A DNA stretch of 64,000 nt. It comes from Paractinoplanes ovalisporus. Lineage in GTDB: Bacteria > Actinomycetota > Actinomycetes > Mycobacteriales > Micromonosporaceae. The notes beneath the pieces are model-generated. The model ran no database searches. It saw only the letters and a program-made list of their open reading frames with translations, and had not been told where the DNA came from. Below are positions 10,149 to 18,730 of the stretch, one piece after another (the first letter of the stretch is position 1; every line of letters begins with the position of its first letter). The stretch covers positions 166,213 to 230,212 of the forward strand of contig NZ_JAENHP010000017.1 of the NCBI RefSeq assembly GCF_016834655.1, read 5' to 3'. Both the position numbers and the translations under genes were made by a program.

Positions 10149-11099
10149 TCAGGCCCAGACCGGCACCCACCACTGCCAGCCGTCGGGGGCCGGTTTCCAC
10201 GCCGGGTCGGGTTGCCAGCCGGGTGGGGGTGTCCAGCCGTCCGGTGGGGACGGCCACTCCGGCGGGACCGTGAAACGGACGCCGGTCGGTGGGGGCGGGA
10301 TCGGGCTGTGGGCGCTCGGGACCACCACGACCTCGGCGCGGGCGCCCAGCCAGCTTTCGGGAAGCTCGTGGGCGCGGGCGCAGTAGAGGACCACCTCGGC
10401 CTTGATGCGGTTGCCCTTGACGATGGCCCGCACGAGCGTCGTCACGCCCTGTTCGGCCAGGTGGTGGATGGCGGGCAGCAGGTCGCCGCTCATTTTCGGG
10501 CTCAGCTGGCCGACCCGGGCGCCGTCGAGGCGGACCTCGACCAGGGCCTTCGTCGTACGGGCGGTCTGCTCGGTGATCTCGTGCAGGGTGGCGTGGACCC
10601 AGCACTCCCCCTCGGGCCGCAGATAGGGCGTCAGGTCGGCGAGGTGTTTCTCTTCGCCGGTGACCTGGATGGCGTTGCCGTACGGCAGTTCCCGGTGCTG
10701 GTCGGCGGGCGGCAGGTTGGCCGGCACGATCAGGTGCGGCTCGGCCAGGTCGAGGCGGACCGAGCCGCGGAAGCCGTCCCAGTCGGCGCCCCACACCCGC
10801 GCGTTCACCTGCGGCTCCCAGCCGCGCTCGGTCAGGCGGGTGAGGGTCGGCGCGTACCGGGCCGCTTCCTCGCGTGGCAGGTAGCCGACCTGGTTTCCGC
10901 GGATCCACACCCCGACCGCGTTCCGGTCGTAGCGATTGCCCGGTTCGGGCGTCAGGACGGCCGTTTCGAACACCTCGGTGCCGTCCTCGTTCACGTTCCG
11001 GCCGAGGACGGCTCGGATCGCCGCGTAGTAGTGCGATTCCCCGACGATGTCCGCGTGTGGATAGCCGCGCTGGCCCCACAGCTCAAAGGCGATGGCCAT
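10149..11099 (-). CDS. HIRAN-domain protein with Trp/Pro-rich tail
   Basis: The N-terminal half of this 316-residue protein (about 18-100) reads as a HIRAN domain: DIVGESHYYAAIRAVLGR, then TPEPGNRYDRNAVGVWIRG and NQVGYLPREEAARYA. HIRAN domains bind DNA ends or single-stranded DNA and are often fused to helicases or nucleases. A second, weaker HIRAN-like segment (VRLDGARVGQLSPKMSGD) follows. The last 50 residues are low complexity with repeated PPxGW words (DGWTPPPGWQPDPAW). It lies 78 bp after the HEPN-like gene and probably shares its operon with the ATPase upstream. The link to DNA ends is family knowledge; its role here is inferred. Confidence 0.75.
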   Translation of the reverse strand: MAIAFELWGQRGYPHADIVGESHYYAAIRAVLGRNVNEDGTEVFETAVLTPEPGNRYDRNAVGVWIRGNQVGYLPREEAARYAPTLTRLTERGWEPQVNARVWGADWDGFRGSVRLDLAEPHLIVPANLPPADQHRELPYGNAIQVTGEEKHLADLTPYLRPEGECWVHATLHEITEQTARTTKALVEVRLDGARVGQLSPKMSGDLLPAIHHLAEQGVTTLVRAIVKGNRIKAEVVLYCARAHELPESWLGARAEVVVVPSAHSPIPPPPTGVRFTVPPEWPSPPDGWTPPPGWQPDPAWKPAPDGWQWWVPVWA

Positions 11100-11177
11100 C
11101 AGCAGACCGTAGGGCTTGCGGAGGGATCCGGCGTGAGGCCTTCGGACGGCACCGGCACGCCGATCATCCGAGAATAC

Positions 11178-11558
11178 TCAACGGGTGACATCAATGTCCT
11201 CCGCGGTGAGGGCGCCGACCATGCCGGCCACCTCGGAGTGCAGGTGGCGCAGCTCGACGGCGCTGGGGGCGAGTTCGTAGCCGCGGTGGTGGCCGGCTCG
11301 CGACAGCGCCCACCACAGATAGGCGATCCGGCTGGCCGTGTCGGGACCGAGGTGGTCACGCAGCAGGACGAGCTGGGCGCGGCGGCTGCGGCAGTCGGCC
11401 ACGGCCGGCGCCACCCGCAGCCAGTAGCGGTCGATCGCCGCTTCCAGGGCCAGCCGCAGGAGCCACGCGCTGGCCCGGGGCCAGAGTCCGCGCGTACCGG
11501 TGGCGCTTTTGGTCATGAGGGAGCCGGCGTTGAGCAGATAGTTCTCGGCGGTGATCAC
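11178..11558 (-). CDS. Small helical HEPN-like protein
   Basis: This 126-residue all-helical protein starts with GTG and overlaps the ATPase stop (GTGA), so the two are translationally coupled. It shows RLALE (R35-x3-E39) in a helix and, about 50 residues later, RAGHHRGYELAPSAVEL with His90/His91. The same two-part pattern occurs at the C-terminus of the neighbouring ATPase (R708-x3-E712 and GAHGHYRSDPSELV). Arg, Glu and His in this order are the active residues of PrrC/RloC-type anticodon nucleases in the HEPN superfamily. It could instead be a non-catalytic partner such as the small helical subunit of SMC-type (Lamassu-like) systems. Confidence 0.6.
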   Translation of the reverse strand: MITAENYLLNAGSLMTKSATGTRGLWPRASAWLLRLALEAAIDRYWLRVAPAVADCRSRRAQLVLLRDHLGPDTASRIAYLWWALSRAGHHRGYELAPSAVELRHLHSEVAGMVGALTAEDIDVTR

Positions 11559-13978
11559 TTGAGCCTCGCTACGAGTCGGCTGATGTCGGCCACGAGTTCG
11601 GAGGGGTCGGAGCGGTAGTGGCCGTGGGCGCCTTCCTTGCAGGCGCGCACGGCGTCGGCCGCCCAGGGCCCGTGGGCGCTGTTGAGGCGGGCGAAGACCT
11701 TGCCGCCGGCGTCGGCGTCGTCGAACAGGGCCAGCGCGGCGACCTGCATGGTGGTGCGGGCGCCGGCCAGCGCGGTGTCGACGTCGCGGTGCTTCTCGCC
11801 GCGGCCGATGCGGCGGGCCCGCACGATCTGGTGGCAGCGGGCTTCGAGCGCCGAGCGGCAGCAGGTGAGGACCACGGGCGTACGGACCTCGATCGGCATG
11901 TCGTCGGTCTTGGCGAGCGCCTTCGCGTCGGAGAGGTAGCGGTCGACCGGATCGGTGTTCTTGCGGATGTCCACGGTGGAGTTCTCGCGACGCGTGACCT
12001 CCCAGATGGTGGCGTCGATCTCGAGCCGCCGCACGGCCTCGGCCAGCCGGTCGTCGTGGGTGAAGACGACCACCTGCCGGGTGCCCGACAGCGAGGCGAG
12101 CACGCGGGCCAGGCCGTCGACCTTGGCCGGGTCCATGCTCTGCACCGGGTCGTCGATGACGAGGAACCGGAACGGGCTGGCTTCGGCGCCGGCCCGCGGG
12201 AGGAAGACGGCGAGCCCGAGCGCCTGCATCTCGCCCTGGCTCATCACCGACATGGCCGAGGTGGCGGTGCCGTCGACCGTGGCCGGGAAGGCGACCCGGC
12301 GCCGGGTGCTGGAGCCGTCGAGTTTCATGCCGGCCAGTTCGACGTTGCTCTCCTGCCGCAGCTCCTGCCAGATCCGCTGGGACTGCTCGGCGAACGGCGC
12401 GAGCTGCTCGGCCCGCAGGTTCTCGATGACCGGCCGGTACCAGTCGATCGCCTCCTTGACCCGGGTCAGCGGCTCCTCGTGCACACGGGCCTCGCGCGCC
12501 TGGGCCAGCCACTGCTGGAGTTCCGCGGCGGACGCACGCCACTGGTCATGCCGCGACTGCAGAAAAGCCAGAGCGGTTTCCCGTACGGCGGTGAGCGCGC
12601 CCGACAGCGCCGGGTAGGTGCTGATGAGGTGTCCCGCGAGGGCGTCGGGGTCGGCGTCGGAGGTGACCGCGTCCCACGCCTCGCGTGCCACCCGCAGCTG
12701 TTCGCCCACCGCGGCCGGGAAGCCGTCGGGCAGCACGGGCCGGTCGATCCGCAGCGACGACACCGCCCGGCGGGCCGCCGTCAGAGCCTGCGCCGCCTCG
12801 CGCCGGGCCTGGGCGTCGTCGTGGACCCGTTCGAGGTGTTCGGCCGCCCGGGCGCGCCAGTCCGCGTCGAGCTCACCCGAGAGGCAGAGCGGGCAGGCGC
12901 CGCCGCCGTGCCGGTCGTAGTGCTCGGTGGCCGTTTCGAGCAGCCGGATCAGCGTCTCGGCCGCACCACCGGCCGGGGTCTCCCGCGCGAGCCGGGCCGC
13001 CTCGATCAGGCCGTCGGCGACCGCGGTGATCTCGGCCGGCGACGGCATCGCGGCCAGGTCGGCGATGCGCCGGTACGCGGCAACCTGCGGATCGGCGTCG
13101 TCGGTGTCGGCCAGCAGCGCGTCGAGGGCCTCGAGGTCGGGCCGGGTCGAGGCGAACAGCCGGGCGGCTTTGCGGGCCCGGTCGTCGTCGATGCCGCCCA
13201 GGATCGGCCGCAGCGCCTTGCGCCGGTCCGAGACGGCCTTGACGTGGGCGTCGAGCTCGCGCTTGATCCGCTTGAGCCGGGCCTCGGCCTCGGTGACCGG
13301 TTCGATCGCGAGCAGTGGGGCCAGGGCGTCGAACAGGTCGCTGGGCCGCGACGAGATGAGCCGGCCGAGATCGTTGGCCGACAGCAGCGGACGGTAGGCC
13401 TCGAGCGGCTGGCGCCAGCCGAGCTCGTCGACGTCGGCGTACTGCCGGTTGCCGTGGCGCACCTCGGCCACGGCCTGGCCGGGCTCGGTGTCCTCGTCAC
13501 GCCAGCGGCGCTTGAGCCGTACGGGATCGGGATCGCCGTCGAAGCGGGCGGTGACCTCGATCGCCGCCGGTGAGGGATGGTGCAGGTTGCGCCACCCCTC
13601 CCGGAAGATCCGGTTGTGGTCGGCCCAGCGCTTGCTGTCGCCGGTCAGCGCCAGCTCGACCGCCTCGGCGAAGCTGGACTTGCCGGAGCCGTTGCGGCCG
13701 ATGACGAGGGTCAGGCCGGGTCGCGCCGGCAGGTGCAGCATGGCCGCCGGTCCGATGCCCCGGAACCCGGCCACGGTGATGCGCTCGAGATAGACGTGCC
13801 GCTGCTCGGCCGTGGTGTCCTCACGTTCGGGCAGGTCAGCGGGCGCGCCGTCGAGCACGGCGCGCAGCTGCTCCTCCCCGGCGAAGGCGCCGAGAACGGT
13901 CTCGGCGACCCGGTCGGGGGTGTGCTGGTCGGCCAACCGGTCGAAAAGATGCTCCAGAAGTGCGTGTTCCGTGCTCAC
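11555..13978 (-). CDS. Rad50/RloC-like ATPase with zinc hook and C-terminal HEPN-like region
   Basis: This 807-residue ABC/SMC-type ATPase has Walker A GRNGSGKS (94-101), a central coiled-coil region with a zinc-hook CPLC (C362, C365), a signature MSQGEMQ (579-585), Walker B FLVIDDP (605-611) and the switch His641 (VVFTHDD). The C-terminal 110 residues carry RSALE (R708, E712) and GAHGHY (H785/H787). That combination of ABC heads, a Rad50-like hook and an R-x3-E...H tail is the plan of RloC, a DNA-break-activated anticodon nuclease used against phage. It starts with GTG after AGGAG at 6 nt. The HEPN assignment is by motif only. A Lamassu-type SMC subunit is the main alternative. Confidence 0.8.
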   Translation of the reverse strand: MSTEHALLEHLFDRLADQHTPDRVAETVLGAFAGEEQLRAVLDGAPADLPEREDTTAEQRHVYLERITVAGFRGIGPAAMLHLPARPGLTLVIGRNGSGKSSFAEAVELALTGDSKRWADHNRIFREGWRNLHHPSPAAIEVTARFDGDPDPVRLKRRWRDEDTEPGQAVAEVRHGNRQYADVDELGWRQPLEAYRPLLSANDLGRLISSRPSDLFDALAPLLAIEPVTEAEARLKRIKRELDAHVKAVSDRRKALRPILGGIDDDRARKAARLFASTRPDLEALDALLADTDDADPQVAAYRRIADLAAMPSPAEITAVADGLIEAARLARETPAGGAAETLIRLLETATEHYDRHGGGACPLCLSGELDADWRARAAEHLERVHDDAQARREAAQALTAARRAVSSLRIDRPVLPDGFPAAVGEQLRVAREAWDAVTSDADPDALAGHLISTYPALSGALTAVRETALAFLQSRHDQWRASAAELQQWLAQAREARVHEEPLTRVKEAIDWYRPVIENLRAEQLAPFAEQSQRIWQELRQESNVELAGMKLDGSSTRRRVAFPATVDGTATSAMSVMSQGEMQALGLAVFLPRAGAEASPFRFLVIDDPVQSMDPAKVDGLARVLASLSGTRQVVVFTHDDRLAEAVRRLEIDATIWEVTRRENSTVDIRKNTDPVDRYLSDAKALAKTDDMPIEVRTPVVLTCCRSALEARCHQIVRARRIGRGEKHRDVDTALAGARTTMQVAALALFDDADAGGKVFARLNSAHGPWAADAVRACKEGAHGHYRSDPSELVADISRLVARLK

Positions 13979-14079
13979 CGTCTGCTCCTATGCCGACGTT
14001 ACGGTGGGCAGCCTGGGGGGTGGCCGCGTGCGAAGACTGGGGATTGCTGGAACTTGCTGGAAGACTGTACGGTATCGCC
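13979..14079. promoter_or_regulatory. Divergent promoter region of the 10-19 kb locus
   Basis: The 101 bp separate the divergently read ATPase (left) and winged-helix gene (right), so both arms are likely controlled from here. On the right side a direct repeat TTGCTGGAACTTGCTGGAAG (from 14045) is followed by TACGGT at about 14068, only a few bases before the ATG at 14080. This fits a leaderless transcript with TACGGT as -10 element. The left side has AGGAG before the ATPase GTG. The promoter reading is inference. Confidence 0.45.
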
Positions 14080-14874
14080 ATGGAACAAGTCGAGGCCCTC
14101 GATCGGCGGATCGAATCTCTGCGCACCCAGGTGCGGCAGGCGCTGACCGCCGGCGACCGCGAGCGCGTCGCCGGCCTGCGCCGGGAGCTGCGGGAGGCTC
14201 AGCGCGAGTGGGACGCTCTGCTGGACGACGAGCTGGAGACGGCGCCCCGGGTTCCCGCGCCACGGCCGGCGACCGGGCCGCTTCTTCCCGTACGGGAACA
14301 GGTGCACCAGGCGCTGACCCTGCTCGGCGCCCCGGCCGCCCCGAAACTGGTGGTCGCGGTCCACGACGCGTTCTCCACCGGCGAGCTGACCCCGACCAAG
14401 CTCACCAGCCTGCGACGTGACGAGGAGCGCTCGTTCCAGTCCGCGCCCTACTCCCGGCCGTACTATCTGTGCGCCGCGCTGACCGCCGACCTGCTCGCGC
14501 CCGCGCGGGGCCTGATCGCGGTCTCGACCTGGCCGATGGCAACCCGCGTCATCGGCCCGCTGAGCCAGCGGGTCGACTTCCTGACCGCCGCCATCAACCT
14601 GGCCGACCATCTCGACCGGCTCGCCGAGACCGGCCCGAACACCCGGCGGCTGCTGTGGCGGTTCGCCGCGACCATCCCGGGCGCGGCCACCAGCGCCAGT
14701 TCCATGAGCCCGGCCGAGGTCGCCGACGCGGCCCGGGCCGAGCTCGCCATCCACATCGACGACGACCGGTCGCACCGCGAAGCGGCCGCGAAGCGTGCGG
14801 TCGAACAGCTCAGTCCCGCACAGCAGCTGTTCGGCACCCGGCTGGGCGGCGTGGCCGCCGCCACCGGCACCTGA
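14080..14874 (+). CDS. Coiled-coil/winged-helix protein of unknown function
   Basis: A 264-residue protein that opens the right arm of the divergent locus. Residues 1-55 are a charged coiled coil (LDRRIESLRTQVRQALTAGD). After a Pro-rich linker, residues about 72-135 look like a winged helix (VREQVHQALTLLG ... TKLTSLRRDEERSF ... RPYYLCAAL). The rest is helical. The ATG at 14080 has no ribosome site, and a TACGGT box just upstream suggests leaderless translation; longer upstream starts add non-coding-looking residues. It could be the DNA-binding or regulatory part of the module. No known family was recognised. Confidence 0.7.
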   Translation: MEQVEALDRRIESLRTQVRQALTAGDRERVAGLRRELREAQREWDALLDDELETAPRVPAPRPATGPLLPVREQVHQALTLLGAPAAPKLVVAVHDAFSTGELTPTKLTSLRRDEERSFQSAPYSRPYYLCAALTADLLAPARGLIAVSTWPMATRVIGPLSQRVDFLTAAINLADHLDRLAETGPNTRRLLWRFAATIPGAATSASSMSPAEVADAARAELAIHIDDDRSHREAAAKRAVEQLSPAQQLFGTRLGGVAAATGT

Positions 14875-14911
14875 CCCCTGTCACCACCGTTTCGCCGCGA
14901 AGGAACGCCCG

Positions 14912-15997
14912 ATGGAACCTGCCACCCAGGCCCGATTAAGCCAGTTGCGCGGCAACGCCCCCGCCAAGCGCCACAACGCGCGCACGGTCGCCGCGCTCAC
15001 CGGCAACCCCGGCTGCGCCCGCCGGGCCGTGCTCGACGCGGCCGGCATCGACAAGAACGCCCTCGCCGCCCAGGTCGGTTTCCCGGCCAAGTTCGGCCAG
15101 TCCCAGTTCGCCATCACCCGCGGCAACTCCTTCGAGGCCCAGGTCAAGGCCAACGGATACGCCCAACTGGTGCGCATGCTGCGGGAAACCCTCGGCCTCG
15201 ACATCGAAGAGGTCGGCAGCAAGGATCTCGAAACCGTCGGCGGCAACGAAAGCCAGGAACTGCGCCACATCCGGGCCCGGCAGGCGCTGCAGGCGGCCGT
15301 CGAGGGGCGCGAGCCGCTGACGTTCCTCGACCACCCGCTGCTGCGGCTCGACGTCGGCGGCAACAACGTCTATCTCGAGCCCGACCTGGTCGCCTTCCAC
15401 CACGACGGCGTCCTGCACGTCGTCGAGATCAAGTCGTTCGCGATCATCGACGACCAGGCCGACGGCAGCAAGGTCGCCGCGGCCGCGCGCCAGTCCGCGG
15501 TCTACGTGCTCGCGCTGCGCCGCCTGCTCGGCGACGACCGGGTCTCGCACGACGTGGTGCTGGTCTGCCCCAAGGACTTCTCCAACCAGCCGACCGCCGT
15601 CAAGATCGACGTACGCAAGCAGCTCATCATCCTCGACCACCAGCTGACCCGGCTGGCGCGCATCGAGTCGCTGGTCGAGCTGCTGCCCCCGGGTGTCAGC
15701 CTCGACCTCGCCACCCACACCCGCGAGGAGCTGCTGACCACGCTGGCCACGATGGAGGCCCGGTACGAGCCGTCATGCCTGAACAGCTGCGAGATGGCGT
15801 ACCTGTGCCGGCACGAGGCGGCCGGGTGCACGTCGGCGCTGGGTGCGACGGTCCGCGAGGAACTGGGGGGCGTCGAGACCGTGGCGCGGGCCCTCGAACT
15901 GGCGGCCGGCCGGGCCGTGCCCTCAGTCGAGGAGAACGACGCCGCGGCGATGCTGCGGAACACGGCCCGCATCTACGGTTCGGTGGCCCCGGCATGA
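14912..15997 (+). CDS. Fe-S PD-(D/E)XK nuclease (Cas4/AddB/Dna2 type)
   Basis: A 361-residue predicted DNA nuclease. The RecB-family core is complete: RGNSFEAQV with Glu75, LEPDLVAF with Asp158, VVEIKSF with Glu172 and Lys174, and RQSAVYVL with the Q194-x3-Y198 motif. One Cys lies before the core (C35, NPGCARRAV) and a C-terminal group C289-x3-C293-x5-C299 (plus C306) follows it. This one-plus-three arrangement is the 4Fe-4S clasp of Cas4, AddB and Dna2. An AAGGA ribosome site precedes the ATG. The next gene overlaps by ATGA. Cleavage polarity and partner are unknown; the neighbouring SF1 helicase is the obvious candidate partner. Confidence 0.8.
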   Translation: MEPATQARLSQLRGNAPAKRHNARTVAALTGNPGCARRAVLDAAGIDKNALAAQVGFPAKFGQSQFAITRGNSFEAQVKANGYAQLVRMLRETLGLDIEEVGSKDLETVGGNESQELRHIRARQALQAAVEGREPLTFLDHPLLRLDVGGNNVYLEPDLVAFHHDGVLHVVEIKSFAIIDDQADGSKVAAAARQSAVYVLALRRLLGDDRVSHDVVLVCPKDFSNQPTAVKIDVRKQLIILDHQLTRLARIESLVELLPPGVSLDLATHTREELLTTLATMEARYEPSCLNSCEMAYLCRHEAAGCTSALGATVREELGGVETVARALELAAGRAVPSVEENDAAAMLRNTARIYGSVAPA

Positions 15998-17427
15998 GCG
16001 CGATCTCCTCGTACGCCCGCGCCCTGGCCGTGGACGGCGGCCGCGCCTTCCCGATCGCCACCCGCCGGCATGTGCACATCGCCGGCGAGCCGCTGGTGCT
16101 CATCCCGCTGACGATGGCCGGCGAGGCGAACGCGCCGCTGGCCGCGATGGTGGGCACCCGTCGCGACGACCCGGCGCTGCTGATCGTTCCGCAGCCGCGC
16201 AACCGGGACCTGCGGTTCGCGTTCGCCGACGAACTCGCGGCGGTGGTGCTGCGCTACGTGGAGGATCGCACGCGACAGGGCATCGAGACGTACGGGAAAA
16301 ACCAGGACCCCCGCTATCTGGACGCGCCGCAGCTGCTGGTGCCGAACCCCGGTGGCGTGGGTTTCGTGCGTCTTTTCGGGCGCTCGACCCGGTTCCGGCG
16401 CACAACCGGCGAATACGCGGTCTCGCCCGACGTGCCGCTGCTGGGGCGGTGGCTGAGCTTCCTGGCCGAGCGGGCCGAACATCCGGGATCGTCGGCGCTG
16501 CTGCCGATGACCAGCGCGCTCAACCTGCACTGGGCGACCGGGCAGAGCTCGCTGGAAGACACGAACCTCGCCGCCACGCTGGGCTGGATCACCTCGGGAC
16601 CCGACGCCGCCCGCGAGGCTGAAGACCCGACCGTGTGGCCGCCGGCCGGCCCGAGCACCGACCCCACGTTCGACAACGAGATCCTCGCCCCGGCCCTGCG
16701 CCAATGGGACGAGGGCCGGCATGAGCGGGCCCGCGCGCTGCTCGACCGCGACCTGCGTACGCAGCTCGAACCGACCTGGCGTCTCATGTGGCAGGCCATC
16801 GACCTGCTGCGCGCGCTGCCGGCCGGTGACAGCGTCGACGCCCGCTGGACCGAGGACCGCAACGAGTTCACCAGCTACTACATGTACGTCAACAGCGGCG
16901 GCTACCCGCAACCGCGGCGCGACCAGGCCGTGGCGGCGGCCCGGCGGCTGCAGCGGCTGGAACGCGAACAGACCGCGTTCGACGCGACCCTGGCCCTCGA
17001 CGACCCGCTGGTGATGGCGAACTACCGGGTCACCGGCGAGGCGTTCGCCGGCACGGTCGTCGAGTCCGAACCCGACCGCAAGGTGCCCGGCGACAAGGGC
17101 CGCCGCGTCCTGCGGCCGCTGCTGGTGGTGCGCAGCGACGACCCGCTGCGGCTGACCGTGGGCACCGACGTGGTGTCGCCGGGCCGCCGCAAACAGGTCG
17201 CGAAGATCCTCGAGATCGACGGCGACCGGGTGACCCTGCAGATCGAGAAGGGCATGACCGTCGCGCCCACCCCCGCGGTCGGTGAGGAGATCACCTACAC
17301 CAGCGTCTTCCCCGAGGGCATGCAGTCGCCGAAGCTGCCCACCGCCGAAGACACTCCGTGGACGCACGGCGGGCCACCCCAGCCGTACGTGGCCTCCGAC
17401 GACGACGCGCGTGAGGTGTGGGAATGA
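15994..17427 (+). CDS. Uncharacterised protein with C-terminal beta-barrel-like region
   Basis: A 477-residue protein coupled at both ends by 4-bp ATGA overlaps, with the nuclease before and the helicase after. The N-terminal 200 residues are mixed alpha/beta, the middle is helical, and residues about 365-450 alternate in a beta pattern (RPLLVVRSDDPLRLTVGTDV, KQVAKILEIDGDRVTLQIEK). That part resembles the beta-barrel inserted in Upf1/Dna2-type SF1 helicases, which is absent from the short helicase next door. The match is structural guesswork; no catalytic motif was found. The strict coupling implies a subunit of the same complex. Confidence 0.75.
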   Translation: MSAISSYARALAVDGGRAFPIATRRHVHIAGEPLVLIPLTMAGEANAPLAAMVGTRRDDPALLIVPQPRNRDLRFAFADELAAVVLRYVEDRTRQGIETYGKNQDPRYLDAPQLLVPNPGGVGFVRLFGRSTRFRRTTGEYAVSPDVPLLGRWLSFLAERAEHPGSSALLPMTSALNLHWATGQSSLEDTNLAATLGWITSGPDAAREAEDPTVWPPAGPSTDPTFDNEILAPALRQWDEGRHERARALLDRDLRTQLEPTWRLMWQAIDLLRALPAGDSVDARWTEDRNEFTSYYMYVNSGGYPQPRRDQAVAAARRLQRLEREQTAFDATLALDDPLVMANYRVTGEAFAGTVVESEPDRKVPGDKGRRVLRPLLVVRSDDPLRLTVGTDVVSPGRRKQVAKILEIDGDRVTLQIEKGMTVAPTPAVGEEITYTSVFPEGMQSPKLPTAEDTPWTHGGPPQPYVASDDDAREVWE

Positions 17428-18725
17428 CCCCTGCTTTTCTTTCTGAGCAGGCCACGCTGGCCATTCTCGACGACTTCCGGTCCGGGCAGCACCGCGGCGT
17501 CGTCGTGGACTCGCCACCCGGCGCCGGCAAGTCGACCCTGGTCGTGCGGGCCGCGGCCGAGCTGGTCGAGGACGGTCAGCGCCTGATGATCGTCGCCCAG
17601 ACCAACGAGCAGGTCGACGACCTCACCGTCAACCTGGCCGGACGCCTGCCCGGTGCGCTGATCGGCCGGTTGAGCGGCGGCAGCTACGTCCGCTCGGAGC
17701 GCCTGGCCCGGCTGGCCAACGTCGCCTGCGACACCGCCGTGGCGGCGCTCACCGGATGCGCGGTCACCATCGCGACCGCGGCCAAATGGGCGTACGTGAA
17801 GGACCACTCGTGGGAGTGGGCGATCGTCGACGAGGCGTACCAGATGCGCTCGGACGCCCTGCTCGCCGTCGCGCCCCGCTTCGAACGCGCACTGTTCGTC
17901 GGCGACCCCGGCCAGCTCGACCCGTTCTCGGTCGTCGAGAACGACCGCTGGCGCGGCCTCACCTGGGACCCGATGCAGAGCGCGGTGGCCGGCCTGCTGC
18001 GCAACAACCCCGGCCTGCCCGTGCACCGCCTGCCGGTTTCCTGGCGTCTGCCGTCCACCGCCCAGCCGGTCATCGCGCCCGCCTTCTATCCGTTCACCGG
18101 CTTCCGCACCGGCACCGGCCCCGGCGAACGCGAGCTGACCTACACCACAACCGGCTTCGGCCGTACGCCGGTAGACCGGGTACTGGCCACCGCGGCGTCC
18201 AGTGGGTGGGGCTACCTGGAACTCCCGGCCCGCCACACGATGCGCACCGACGGCGAGGCCGTCGAGGCGGTGGCCGACGTGGCCCGGCGCTTCCTGCACC
18301 GCGGCACGATGGCCCGCTCCGGCGACAAGGTCGAGCCGGTGACCGCGGACCGCATCGCGGTCGGAGCCGCCCACCGCGACCAGGTGGCCGCCCTGCAAGC
18401 GGCCCTCGCGGACGCCCCCGGCATCACGGTCGACACAGCCAACCGCTTGCAGGGCCGCGAATACGACGTGACGGTGGTCCTGCACCCGCTCTCAGGCCGC
18501 CGCGACGCCACCGCGTTCCACCTGGAGGCGGGCCGCTTGTGCGTCCTGACTTCCCGCCACCGCCAGGCGTGCGTGGTCGTGGGCCGCGCCGGCATCCACG
18601 AACTGCTCGACGCGCACCCCTCGGTCGAGCCGGTCCACCTGCACGAGCCGGTCAAGTTCCCGGACGGGTGGGCCGCCAACCAGACAGTCATGACCCATTT
18701 GGAACAGCACCGCGTCCCGGCCTGA
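17424..18725 (+). CDS. Compact SF1 (Upf1/Dna2-like) helicase
   Basis: A 433-residue SF1 helicase, short for its class. Motif I is SPPGAGKST, motif II IVDEAYQM, motif III GDPGQLDP, the motif V region is VDTANRLQGREYDVTVV, and motif VI is LTSRHRQA. GDPxQL and the spacing point to the 5'-3' SF1B Upf1/Dna2 branch. There is little sequence between motifs I and II, so the usual 1B barrel seems missing. The ATG at 17424 overlaps the previous stop (ATGA). It ends 5 bp before the converging kinase gene. With the Fe-S nuclease it could form a Dna2-like machine made of separate chains (inference). Confidence 0.85.
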   Translation: MTPAFLSEQATLAILDDFRSGQHRGVVVDSPPGAGKSTLVVRAAAELVEDGQRLMIVAQTNEQVDDLTVNLAGRLPGALIGRLSGGSYVRSERLARLANVACDTAVAALTGCAVTIATAAKWAYVKDHSWEWAIVDEAYQMRSDALLAVAPRFERALFVGDPGQLDPFSVVENDRWRGLTWDPMQSAVAGLLRNNPGLPVHRLPVSWRLPSTAQPVIAPAFYPFTGFRTGTGPGERELTYTTTGFGRTPVDRVLATAASSGWGYLELPARHTMRTDGEAVEAVADVARRFLHRGTMARSGDKVEPVTADRIAVGAAHRDQVAALQAALADAPGITVDTANRLQGREYDVTVVLHPLSGRRDATAFHLEAGRLCVLTSRHRQACVVVGRAGIHELLDAHPSVEPVHLHEPVKFPDGWAANQTVMTHLEQHRVPA

Positions 18726-18730
18726 GGACC

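Noticed and set aside
11618..13573. A 651-codon plus-strand frame
   Set aside because: Shadow of the ATPase gene. The minus-strand frame has all ABC-ATPase motifs.
10149..18725. Assignment of the locus to Lamassu, Gabija, Septu or Wadjet
   Set aside because: Single parts resemble these (SMC-like ATPase, small helical protein, helicase), but the full gene sets and sizes do not match any of them as I know them.
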